A program made the translations under genes and the position numbers. Below are positions 33,801-44,299 of a stretch of DNA of 64,000 nucleotides, piece after piece (the stretch's first letter is position 1; each line of letters opens with the position of its first letter). This DNA comes from Ascochyta rabiei (taxonomy: Eukaryota; Ascomycota; Dothideomycetes; Pleosporales; Didymellaceae). The DNA lies in contig NC_082405.1 in NCBI RefSeq assembly GCF_004011695.2, positions 1,426,001 through 1,490,000 of the forward strand. Direction: 5' to 3'. The notes below the pieces were generated by a model, which was given only the letters and a program-made list of their open reading frames with translations, had not been told where the DNA came from and did not search any database.

Positions 33801-34545
33801 TTAACTTTAAACAGAATAACTAGCCTAACTATCTTCTAGCCTGCTAACTAGCACTTAACAATTGAAACTCTTTAGTTACTAGGGTTAGTTCTAACCTACT
33901 TCTCTATAGTTATAATGTAGACCTCCTATAGACAACAGTGCTACTAACTATTAGCTAGAACACACTACAGGGACAGGCAGTCTATTTCTTAGACTACTTC
34001 TAGTAAGGTATAGAGCTTACCTAGGCAGCTATAGTATAGGTGTAATAACACACCTAGAACGTAACAGACTATAGCTGTAGGCCTGCAGAGCAGTACTATA
34101 TAGGAGATAGGGTGTAGTTTTCCCTCTGCAACGTAAAAACTAATAGGCTAAGTTAGAAGCTTAACTAGTTACAAGCCTAGTACACAGTAGTTACAGTTCC
34201 TACCCCTCTAATAGTTACCCTAGATTTGCTAGGTAACCTCTACAAGATAGTGTATGTAGACCTACTAGAACGTACAGCTTCTAACCTGTTACTAATACAG
34301 CGCCTGCAGGAAAGTAGACTAGGCCTATTAGTTGTCCTAGAGGAGGACAACCTAACCCTAGCTAAATAGGAGGTAGAGGCTATCCTAAAAGAAAAGAGGG
34401 CTTACAGGTAGAACAAGTTACAGGTTCTAGTTAAATAGAAGGGATATACAAAGCTAACATAGAAACTACTAGAAGCGTTGCAGGATATAAAGGCCTAGAA
34501 GGCCTTTATAGTAATATATACAGCACATAAGAAGTAAATATAGGA
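30861..34545 (+). pseudogene. G5 pol with C-terminal chromodomain
   Basis: Protease: MLVDLGYKCFSVV at about 31031-31070, DSG/DTG changed to DLG; then DVILGKP. RT: SPAGAPVLLVKKSS-like, RMCVDYYRLNSIIITN, TAYLDNVLVYSS (YLDN at 32126-32137). RNase H: LLEADYSSKALGSCLS and IYNKELTAVIKCL. Integrase: an uninterrupted 67-codon piece (33288-33491) ends in LIDFIVNLP with the first catalytic Asp at 33468, followed by LLVIIDYLSKYVQLKAI, an ITDRSLDWLGHFW segment and DRGTERAN with the Glu retained. Chromodomain at about 34366-34536: EVEAILKEKRAYR, NKLQVLVK, KGYTKLT. All Trp codons of the chromodomain have become stops. Confidence 0.85.
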
Positions 34546-35058
34546 AAGGAGAAACTTTTGTTATTTATAATAACCCTTATAGGGTCCTATTAGGAGGTGC
34601 TGTATAGGGTATAAGGCCTAGCGCAGGAGAGCCTAGGGACCTTATAGTAACAGCACGCCGCCGCCTTACACACATACTACCAGGCAACTAGTAGTAAGCC
34701 TTAGGACTTAAAAAAGATGTTATTGTCTATAAATAGGGAATAATAGGTAGTAGTAGCTGCGTCTAGGGCCTGGTTCTACACGTTGCAGCAGCGGCAGTTA
34801 ACCTTGTAGTTATTATTACTGCCCTCTACATCTGCCTTAATAGTGCTGCTACGCGTTAACTGTAATATTTCCTTAAAGTTGTAGTTAGGCGTGCGCAGCT
34901 CTATAGGGGAAGGTAAGTAGTAATAGTAGGTAGGCGCGCGCGGCTCTATAGAGGAGAGAAAGCAGCAACAGTAAGGGAGCGTAGGGGACCTTATAAGGGA
35001 GGGAGAGTAGCACTAGCGTAGGGGCGTAGGCGACTCTGCAGGGGAGGGAGAGTAGTAA
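34546..35058 (-). pseudogene. antisense ORF of G5, second part (Pro-rich repeats)
   Basis: Read on the minus strand, opposite to gag-pol, it continues the frame that enters from 41223 once the LINE is removed: ASSARHPAVTTLPPL across the insertion site. It then holds four short repeats of the type LPPL-x-SRLRP, LPPL-x-GPLRS, FSPL-x-SRARLP and LPL-x-SCARL, where x is a TAG at a former Gln. AAAATCRTRP follows. The last reliable part ends near 34700. The function is unknown. Confidence 0.45.
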
Positions 35059-35168
35059 CAGCAGGGTGGCGATTTGATTTTAATTTGATTTGATTTGATT
35101 TATAAGTTTAACGTCCTATGTAAGTCTAAGACTATATAAGACGAGAGTAGTTAAGCTACTCTAGTAAT

Positions 35169-38100
35169 TTAAGGCGCGTGATTGTAAAAGGAGATAGTAA
35201 ATATGGGTTCAAAGTCCTGTAGTAAGAGCCTATGCTCTAGGGAGTTAACAGCATTTTTTAGGTGTCTGTTGTTTATTGTAGGTACCACTTACGGGTGCCT
35301 ATTCTAGTGTCTGAAATAAAAGCTAGAGTAGCTAGGATTCCCTAGGTTGTGTCTAGTAGTAGTTGTATTAAGAGTTGTTGTCCTTATAGGCTGTCCTGCA
35401 TTATTTTTCTTACTTATTTATATTCCTTACAGCTAAGTAGAAGGTGTTGTGTTATTTGTGTGTAGCCGCAGATACATCAATTGCTATCTACCTTCTATAT
35501 ATTATAGAGGTATGCTTTATTATATCTATGTCCTAGTTTTAGTTACTAGTAGGCACTTGCTACCTCTTATTTAGTATTTTTAGGTAGATTTATCCTGTTT
35601 GTTAGTTCTAGCTAGTATTTTGCTGTATAGGTGTCTACTTTCCTTAGGATTACTTTAGCTGTGTAGGTAACTAGTTTGTAATCCTATTTGTCTTTTGTAA
35701 TAGCCTTTACTTAAATTCTAGTTATAGTAATGCTTATAGCGTTAGAGGTAGGCCTCTTTTTTATTGCTTCTTTTGCTAGAAGGTCTGCTTTCTTGTTTCC
35801 TGTAATGTCTTAGTAGCTAGGGGTCTATTTAAGGCTTATTGTGGCTCCTTTATCTTTAATAGTTTTAGCTGCCTTTATACAGCGTATTTGCTAAGCCTGT
35901 CTAGGCTTAGTTAAAGGAGTTTTTAGTCTTAGGATAGCTACCTGGTTGTCTGTAAAGACTTAAACGTCCTATCCTATAGTAGCTATAGTAGCTACAATTT
36001 TAAAGCCTCTTATTATTCCTTCTAGTTCTCTGTTGTATACAATTTAGCCTTTGCTAATATTATAGTTTGTAGTGTAGATTTCCTTAGGCTCTTGGTTGTA
36101 GTCTAGGACTGTAATTCCTACTCCTATCTCTAGGCCTCCCTCTACAGAAGAAGCGTCTGTGTAGATAGCTTGTATATTACTTCCTACTTTTTATAGTATC
36201 TGTGTTTTGTGTGCTTTTACTTCTTCTTCTTTTAGTAGTTTTAAGATTTCAGTTTGGTATGCAATAGCCTTATTCTAGGGGCAGAAGTAGAAGACTTTTA
36301 GTTTCTCTTCTCTTATACTATGCATAGCCTTTTCTATAGACTGTGTAATTTGCATAAGCTGTGTAGGAGGTCCTATTCTTAGCCTAGTACAGTTAACCTC
36401 TTCTTACTCTGTGCTAGAGTCTAGGTCTGTGTTTTATAGGGTGGATTTTAGCTATGTTGTAGCAGTGTAGATAGGGTGGTTCTTTAGGAGCTTCCTAGCT
36501 TTAAAGGCGTACTTTCTTATTGCAGTGTTTAGCCTTATTATAGGAGGGTCTAGTGCTGCCTCTACCTCTTAGGGAATTATAGGTAAGGTTTAGAAGGTGC
36601 CTAAGATTTTCCTAAGTGCTAGGTTCTGTAGTCCTTGTAGTTGTTTTGCTATTCTAGCTTATTGCTTCTAGAAGACCTAGCATCTATAGTCTGCTATGCT
36701 AGTAACACAGGCTAGGTATATTAATTAGAGGGCAGTAGGTGTAAGGCCTTTGTTGCTGTTTGCTAGTCTATATATTCTGTAGAAGGTATTTCTTGCTTAG
36801 CTAATCCTTGTAGCAGTATGCTCCTTAAAGGAGAGCCTGTTGTTAAAGTAGATTCCTAGCTATTTAACAGTCTTTTTTAGAGTTATTGTAGACGTGTCTG
36901 GCAGAGTAAGGGTGTAGTTTTCTGCTTTTTAGCTTGTAGTAAAGTAGATAAGTCTAGTTTTTAGTGCATTAAACTACATTGCACAGCTAGATCCTTTTGC
37001 AAATAGGCTGGCTATATCTCTTTCTAGTAGGTAGATGTTTTTCTTTAGGCTAGTAGATAATACTGTAATAGCTAGGTTGTCTAGGTAGGATAGCAAGTAG
37101 TTTGTAATTAACTAGAATAGAGGTCTAATATATATCAGGAACAGAATAGGTAAGACAGGGCTTCCTTGTAAGACTCTAGCGTTTATATTGCTAAATTCTT
37201 CTGTTTCTCTATTAAAGGACAGTTATAGTTAGCGTCTAGAGAGGAATGATTAGATCTAGGCTATTAGGCTGCACAGTAGCTTTTGTTGTTGTAGGATAGT
37301 AAGTAGTTAGCCTAGTAAGACGTAGTTAAAGGCTCCTTTAATGTCTAGGAATACTGTAGTTGTTATACGCTTTAGTTTCCTTTATTCTTACACTTAGTTT
37401 AGTAGCAGTAAAGAAGCGTCTATAGCTAATTTTTGTACTCTTCCTCCTAGTTGTAAAGGGTGTAGTAGGGTAGTTGTTTCTGCTAGTATGCTAAGTTGTT
37501 TAGCTACTAGTCTTTCTGCAACTTTGCCTAGGTAGCTTAGGAGAGCAATTACCCTATAGGCTTTAGGGTCTGCGTAGTCTAGTTTGTTTAGCTTTTTTAG
37601 GATAATTCCTGTTGCTCTTTTCTAGATTTAAGGGTAGTACCTATTATTAAATAGGGTAGAGAACATGAAGAAGAATATGTCTGTTTCTGCTTTATATACT
37701 GCAGTAATAATCTCCTAGTTGATTACATCTAGTCCTAGGGAGCTACTTTAGATTTGTGAGGAGCAGGCGTGTTCCAGCTCTTCTTTAGTAAGGGGTGGCT
37801 ATTCCTAGCTACCTTTTTAGTAGATTCTCCACTCTATAGGCTGAGAGGAAGGTAGGCTAAGGAAGAGAGTGTCTCTTAGTGCTGAGCACTTGCCTTAAAA
37901 GGAGTTCTCCATTCCCCTAGGGCCTTGTATAGCAGGTATATTTTAGTTACCTACAGACCTAGTATAAGACATTACCTTAAAGATTAATTTAGTGTCCTCT
38001 TTTTCTAGGAATTAATTCTAGTAGTTGTATTTTGCTGCTTTTACTGTTTGTAGGTATCTGTTTCTAGTAATTAGGTAGTCGCTTTTCTATATGTATGTGG

Positions 38101-39181
38101 TTGTAGGGCTAGTTGCTAGTTCTCTCTATAGGAGGCTTTGTTTGCTAAGCATATTTGTCCTAAGTAATTTCAGGTCTAGGTTCTACTAAGGCTTATTTCT
38201 CGCACTAGTAGAGCTTTGTAGGATTGCAGTTTTAGCTGCGTTTGTTATTGCTGTAGTAAGCTCCTTCCCTATTGCTTCTAGCTGCTTCTCTAGTTCTCTG
38301 TCCTCTCCTTAGATAAGAAGTAGGGAGGTGCTTGTAGAGTGTCTAGGGCTAATAGTATTTAGAGCAGGGCTTTTTGCTACTTCCTTTGCTAGCTCCTTTT
38401 AAAATAGGTCCTAGTCTGCCTTCTTAGTGTTAAACTAAGGAGTAGAGTTGTTTAGAAGTTATGTTCTAGGTAATGTAATTATAAATAGGATGCCTAGGTG
38501 GTCTAAGCCTATACCTGTAAGGGTTTGCTAGTCTTCTATCTAGTTTATAAGCCTGTGTGTAGCAAAGGTAAGGTCTAGAATACTTTCCCTGCTTATGTTT
38601 AGCCTGTAGAAGGTGCCTATACTAGGGTTATTTAGTAGCTCTAGGTTTTACTCTTCTATCTAGGCAATAAAACTACTAGCTTTTAGTGTTGTAGTAGTTA
38701 TAGTAGGGTCCTACTAAGGGTGGTAGGTGTTAAAGTCCCCTAGTAGGATTAAGTTGGGCAGAGTGCGGCTATTTAGAAGCTTTCTCTCTACTGTTGTTGT
38801 TCCTTATGTGTTTGTTTAGTTGTATATATTGTAGATTGTAAAGTTTAACCTAGACTGCTAGACTGTAATAGCTAGAAAATCTAGGTTAGGGTTTAAATCT
38901 GCAGTTAGAGAGATTTGTACTAGTGTTGAACGTAGAATATAGGCAAGAACGCGTGGCCTTATGCTGTAGTCCTGTAGTAGAGGTAGGATTTGTATAAAGG
39001 AGGGGTAGTTTACAGAGCGTGTGTCTAAGTAGTCTAAAGGTTGTTATTAAGTAGGAGTAAGCTATAGTTCTTGTACTAAGACAAGGTCTATAGCTAGTTC
39101 TACTGTAAGTTGTAAGGCGCTCTCTGTAGCTTATACACTCTTATTTAGATTTACTTATAGAATCCTTAGGTTGTCTAGCAT
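35169..39181 (-). pseudogene. LINE ORF2: endonuclease, reverse transcriptase, RNase H
   Basis: Starts at ATG 39181 (MLDNLRIL then VNLNKS). Endonuclease pieces: ATESALQLTVELAIDLVLVQ, LILLGDFNTYHP, ISRESILDLTFATHRL. RT: KRATGIILKKLNKLDYADPK, AYRVIALLSYLGKVAERLVA, TVFLDIKGAFNYV, VLQGSPVLPILFLIYI and SYLDNLAI (YLDN at 37076-37087, Asn for the second Asp). RNase H at about 36170-35750: IYTDASSVEGGLEIGVGI, YNRELEGIIRGFK, FTDNQVAILRL, DITGNKKADLLAKEA. C-terminus with a Cys/His cluster near CICGY. Stops are fewer than in the gypsy elements, and the frame shifts at least once before the end near 35169. Confidence 0.88.
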
Positions 39182-39189
39182 TCTAGATG

Positions 39190-40659
39190 TATTTGTGCGT
39201 TTATTATAGCCTTATAGGCTGCATATTAAATACTATCTACTATATGTGCTTATTTGTAGTTTATACACTTAGGGATAGTGTGTACACAGGCTTTGCCTAT
39301 AGTGCTATATATATTACACTTATATAGTGTTGTAGGGTGTTTATCTGCGTATATTTTGTATATAGTGCTATTAAGGCATCTGTTCTCTATATGTCTAAAT
39401 TGCTGACATTTTTAACATTATGTAGTAGGAGGTGTAGTAATAAACTTCTCTACTCTTATACTAGCTTCTAGTAGGTATAGTCTATTCTATATAGCTTGTT
39501 ATACTTCTTTTTCTATTATAAACGCTACACAGACAGATCCTAGTTGTTGCTTTTGTCTTCTTTTGTAGCTTGTTAGCTAGAATAGGTTTCTTACTATTGT
39601 TAGGCCTTTGTTAAAGGTAGTTATTTCTAACTTAAGCACCTCTAGGTCCTAGTTTGTTTCTAGAGAGGTAGGGATATTGTGTAGGATTACTTTATGCCAT
39701 AGTTCTATTAGGAGGGCTTCCTTGTAGGTAGTAACTAATTGCTAGATTACTTAGTTTTTAAGCAGGTATTTTGCTGTAAAGGAGGGCGTTGTAGTAAGAA
39801 CAATATTGTTCCTTCTACTTAGGCTAGCAGAAGCAATTATAGGGAGGCTTACTCCTTTATCTATAAAGGCCTTATTAAAAGCATTACGCATCTCTAGGGG
39901 GGCAAAAGAGGGTAGTTCTTACTCTAGTGTAAGAACTAGTTAGTGTGCACTAAGAGAGTTCTTAATAATAGTAGGTTACTTCTTCTTTGTAACTGTTTGC
40001 TAGTCTGTGTTCTTAGGGAGGTTAGCTAAAGCTGCAGATGCGTATAAAGTAGGCTAGGTAGAAGGTTAAACAGTAGAAGTCTTAGTAGCTAGGGTATGTT
40101 TTTAAAGGAGTTTTGCTCTTGTTTTAATTAATTTAGACACTGTTTTAAGGTTAGATACTTAGGACGCTAGGATAGAGAGGCCTTGTTAGTTTATCCTGTT
40201 GTTTTCTGTGTAGTCTAAAAAGACTTCCAGAAGGTCTAAGAGGTTTAATTGTTCCTTGTTTAAGGTAGCTAGGGAGGAAGCCTAGATAACTATTGTCCTA
40301 GCAATAGATAGAGCTTCTTTTACTATCTTAGTAATAGAAGCTTAGTTTATAGGCCTAGTAGCTATGTTAAATTAGAAAGGAGGAAGCCTAGGTGCTGTTG
40401 GAGTAGCAGGTCTACTAGCTGGTTATTTAGAGGGAGCAAAGGGTAGAGGTAACGTTGTAGTTCTGTTAAATATACTAGGTTAGTATATTCCTAGAGTAGA
40501 TTATAGGTGTAGTGTTAATAATAAGGGTATAGATAGAGGTCTAGGGATTAGTGTAGGCTAGTACATCTCTTCTAGAGGGGTTAGGGAGCTAGGGGGGCTT
40601 ATTTCCATTGTCCCTGTGTTTGGAGAGTAATCTCTATTAGGTGGTGGTTCCAGTTCCAT
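39190..40659 (-). pseudogene. LINE ORF1 (gag-like, zinc knuckles)
   Basis: Starts at ATG 40659 in good context (GACCATGG): MELEPPPNRDYSPNTGTMEI. A Pro/Ser-rich N-terminus is followed by a basic middle part. The zinc-knuckle region at about 39440-39230 reads CQQFRHIENRC-like, then KHPTTLYKC and KACVHTIPKC; several Cys are changed to Tyr. RIP stops are scattered. This is the nucleic-acid-binding ORF1 of Tad-type LINEs. Confidence 0.75.
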
Positions 40660-41222
40660 GGTCCTAGGTCCTGGTCCTAGGTAGGGGTTTCCTTCTCTTT
40701 TTAAAATGAAATAACAAAGAAATAACTAGAAGAGAGCTTGTTTTTGCACAGAAAGAGGTATCTAGTCTCTATCCGCTTTTCAGAGCTAAAAAACAAGGAA
40801 AAGGCAGTCTTAGCTTTACTAATCTTACCTTTATTCTATTCTTACTGGCCTAACTAGTAGAACTCTAGGAGTAGAAAAAAGGGGTTAAAAGCAGAAAGCT
40901 AAGCAAAGGCTTGTTGCTATCTAGTAGGGATAGGATGTTTTGTTAGTTGTTGTGTTCTTTTAGGTAAGATCTTAGAAGATAAGATAAGATAGGATTATTG
41001 TTGTAGGGGTAGTCTGTGCTCTACAGATCTAAAATTTTTTACAACAGATTAGGTTAGGTAACTAGGCAGCGTGCAGCAACCAGACGCCTAGAGGCTCTAG
41101 GAAGCTCGGGATAGTATATCCTTGCTGGGTTAAGATAGATTCTGATGTTTTTTCGGTGTGCAGGGCCCTCTGTCGAAATTTTGCTTTGTCGTGTGTTGGC
41201 TATCTAGTCAGCAGGGTGGCGA

Positions 41223-42400
41223 GCGGAGCTGGCGGATGGACAAGCAGCGCTTGTTAGGGGAGTTAGAGCAGCAGCAGTAGGATAAGCAGGATAATGAGGT
41301 GTACTCTAGACAGTAGTAGGGCGTAGTAAGTAGGCGCTTAACTTAGTTAATAGCGTCCTTTAGATCTAGTTAGCTGCGCACCTAATACAGACAGAAATTC
41401 TTATAGTAGTGTAGGCCTAGACTACCTCTATGCAGTTTATACGCTTAGTCTAGGACTAGAAGTCTAACCCTGCAGTAGCTATAAACTATTAGAGGTAGGC
41501 GTCTAGTTAGTTGCTACTACAACGCCTAGACAACAGCGTAGCAGGCAGAGTAACCTAGGTACTAGGCTTAGTAGGGGAATAGGCAGCGTAAGTAGAGGTT
41601 AACCGCTTTACTAGCGTAGGGTTAGCTAGGGCCAGGTTAAGCGCAGCCTTGTACACCTACTAGTGCTTATAGTAGGCACCTAACAAAAATGTTACGTTAG
41701 AAAGGAAAACCTACAGCAGTGATAAGGGGGTACCTTACAGTAGAAAACAGGCTAACGCCCCTGGTTAGCCTTATTACTGCCTACACTCTAGGTGCTAGGC
41801 GTCTTAATATAGGCGTTACTAGCATATACTAACACCTTAGCTACTATTAGTCAGGAATAAGAGGCTAGAATAGGAACACGTACTTAGATGTACTGCTTAA
41901 AATTATACTAGGTATAGTAGAGCTTAGTGTTTGTAGTAAAGAGGTTGTTGTTTTAAATGTAAACGCGCTTACGCTTAGCGTAGGTACAGTAGGTCTTACT
42001 AGCACCTAGAACGTAGTTAGCTGTAGAAGGAATTAGTAGGTAAGCAGACCTATAACAGACATAGGCACTTATAAGGCTAGCTAGTAAGGATAGTAAGAAG
42101 GTAGTAGAGGTAGCACAGGACAGCGCTAGCAGAGACAGAGACTAGGTCCTTATTATTTAAGTTGCCCTTAACTTTATAGTTACCTATATAACAGCAGTAA
42201 GCTTTCTATATACATAGTTAGGCCCTATAACTAGATTAGAAACTATAAATAAGAAATACTAGGGGTACGTTGTAGGCAGAGGGGAGGGACTGTAGTAGAC
42301 TACAACTGCCCCCTCTAGGGGGACTACTAGCTCCTTAACTAGTGGCCTAATAGCTATAACTAGAGGTAACAACAGATATAGTAGGTGGGGTAAGGGCGTA
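41223..42400 (-). pseudogene. antisense ORF of G5, first part (unknown protein)
   Basis: Minus-strand frame opposite to gag-pol, between the 3' LTR and the LINE. At about 42230-41760 one frame gives SLSLLALSCATSTTFLLSLL, SAYVCYRSAYLLIPSTANYV, YCTYAKRKRVY, RVPILASYS and KVLVYASNAYIKTPST. After a frame change, 41690-41223 gives VTFLLGAYYKH, YKAALNLALANPTLVKRLTS, TYAAYSPTKPST, CIEVV, RISVCIRCAAN, RTLLTKLSAYLLRPTTV and TAAALTPLTSAACPSASSAR. Nearly all stops are TAA/TAG at possible Gln positions. No known domain is recognised. The plus strand is less open. It is probably an additional ORF carried in antisense by the retrotransposon. Confidence 0.48.
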
Positions 42401-42692
42401 TACAGAAAATTAGGTAGGTGTGTTATAGGTAGGTTAGGTAGAAGTGTAGAGTAGTACAGTGTCTAACTTAGGCAGGTGCGCTAGGTAAAACAAAAACAAC
42501 CTAGGTGCGTGTAGGGACTACCCTAGGTAAACTACAGACTAGACAGGCAGCTAACCTACTAAGAGCTAGACCCTTACGCAACCATAACTAGCCTTAGAGT
42601 TTACCTGCTACTAGCATCCCCTAGGCTATACTAAGTATAGAAAAGACCTAACAAATGTATATACAGCCTAGGAGGAATAGGGAAAGGAGGTA

Positions 42693-42847
42693 TGTTATAG
42701 GCTTAGACCTTGTCTAAGCCTTAAGTAAGACAGGACGGTTACGTGCCCTACAGACATATTAGAAGGACACGCAACGTGTTACCTCCTTAAGAGATACAAT
42801 ACCATATCAACCCTTATTACATCCCACCCTAAGGCCAGTCCATAACA
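42693..42847 (+). repeat. 3' LTR of G5
   Basis: 155 bp, preceded by the purine tract GGAATAGGGAAAGGAGG and followed by TATAC. Confidence 0.92.
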
Positions 42848-42852
42848 TATAC

Positions 42853-44250
42853 CACAACTAGGCGCCCTACTTCTTTTATTACCTCTACTATTCTTTACGC
42901 GCCTAAGTTCCTAGCAATCCTACGTCTCTAGTTACTCTTAGTGCCTAACAGCAGTATTATTAAGCTGCTATTAATAACAGTTACTAACCCCTATATACTA
43001 TTAGTGCCTATAGTCCTCTTATTTAAGGGTTCTTACTTGCTATAACTAACGCTGCTATTTAATACTCTACTTACAACAACTCTAACTATTCTAATGCTTA
43101 CTGTAATTATTATTAGAATAGGTCTGCGCTATATGCTTAGGCTTATAACGCTAATAGTAATCTTAACCTACTAGGCTCTTATAATAAGTGCTTTGCTAAC
43201 AGCTATAAGAACTGTTCTTTTAGTAAGTCCTAATATCCTATTAAGCCTTATTTCTGCTAAGTTCTTTTTAGCTGTTACTTGTTATGCTGCTTCTATAATG
43301 CCTAGTCCTACTAAGGCTAACTACTACAAGGCAGGCTGCGCTAAAGCTTACTCTTACTTAGACACTAATAACTCCTTTACTAGTTACAGCTACTTTACTA
43401 ATAATTATTTTAGCGCTAGTTAGAAGGACGCTTAGAGAACCTTAGAGGAAGAGGTAGCAAGCCTTAGCTATAAGATCTCTACTACTTAGGACATTTCTTA
43501 CTTAGTTTGCTCTAAGGGGTTATTAGGCACTTCTTCTTGTGCTTCCCTTTGTAATTAACTCTAGGCTGTTGCTACTGCTGCTGAATTAGTTTACAGGGCT
43601 AGGAAATCTGCTTCTCCTTTACAGGCTTTAGGTTTTTAGATTACTCCCCTAAGTAATAATAAACAGGCTATTAGCTCTCTAGCTTCTTGTGCTAGTTACT
43701 AAATAGATACTAATACTGTATTAGAGGCTAATAATATAGACTTAGATAAGCCTCTTTATGCCCCTAGTAGTTCTCCTCTAGTTACTAATAGTAGGTTAGG
43801 GCAGTTTACGCGCTTAGCTAGCTTCTCTCCTATAACTTATACTGCTTCTACTTGCAGTCCTATATCTATCTCTTCTAGAGGGTCTCCTAGCGTTTTTAAG
43901 GATGCTGTAGAGAGTTTCAGCAGCCCTTGTTGTTCTCCGCCTGGTTCTCCGCTACGCCCTAATAGGCCTCTAGGTCATTACTGTTAGTCTTCTTCTATCA
44001 GCCAGGTTCTTAAGGGCGATTTGGCTTGTAGCTCCCTAGGTGCTTAGCCTGCTGCTTAGTCTCCTTACACGCCTCTAGCTAAAGGTTATAATAATTGTTT
44101 CTAGCTCCCTTCTAAACATTATTACTATAGCTCTAGTAATGCTCCCTAAAAGTCTTGTTGTAGCAGCTGTGGTGGTTCTTCTAGTGCTGTTTAATTTATT
44201 CCTTTTGCTAGTGCTGTCCTTAGTTCTGTTAGTATTAAAATCTAAAAATA
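42853..44250 (+). pseudogene. antisense ORF of G6, second part (Asn/Tyr/Ser-rich, then Ser/Pro-rich)
   Basis: Plus strand, opposite to G6 gag-pol. Joined to 29479 without G5, the frame continues: INSNAIYHN, APYFFYYLYYSLRA, NPTSLVTLSA, NNSNYSNAYCNYY, NRSALYA and SNLNLLGSYNKCFANSYKNC. After a frame change comes a 76-codon uninterrupted piece (43193-43423, NNSFTSYSYFTNNYFSAS). The same frame then runs on with LEEEVASLSYKIST, AVATAAELVYRARKSASPL and a stop-free stretch of about 78 codons (PLYAPSSSPLVTNSRLGQF to GSPLRPNRPLGHYC). It ends close to the C-terminus of pol on the other strand, so the two run tail to tail. No family is recognised. The minus strand is also partly open here. Confidence 0.45.
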
Positions 44251-44299
44251 TCTTAGTTTTTATTTCCTTGTTATAACTCCTTCCCCTACCTAAATCTTT

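Larger units (their letters stand above)
35073..41208 (-). mobile_element. full-length LINE (6136 bp), Tad-like, 14-bp target duplication
   Basis: Flanked by CAGCAGGGTGGCGA at 35059-35072 and 41209-41222. On the minus strand it has a 5' UTR of about 550 bp (41208-40660) with nearly normal base composition, ORF1 with zinc knuckles, ORF2 with endonuclease, RT and RNase H, and a 3' tail of AAATC repeats (35073-35098). The domain set and RNase H match Tad-type LINEs of filamentous ascomycetes; the clade is an inference. A 3' fragment of the same family lies at 5605-8550. Confidence 0.9.
29480..42847 (+). mobile_element. G5: Ty3/gypsy chromovirus with 155-bp LTRs, TATAC target duplication, carrying a LINE
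   Basis: The LTRs 29480-29634 and 42693-42847 are both 155 bp, from TGTTATAGGCTTAGACC to CTATAACA or CCATAACA, with TATAC exactly outside (29475-29479, 42848-42852). The coding order is gag, protease, RT, RNase H, integrase, chromodomain. About 2 kb then separates pol from the 3' LTR; this part has an antisense frame and is split by the LINE at 35073-41208. Without the LINE and its duplicated 14 bp, the element is about 7.2 kb. Confidence 0.92.
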
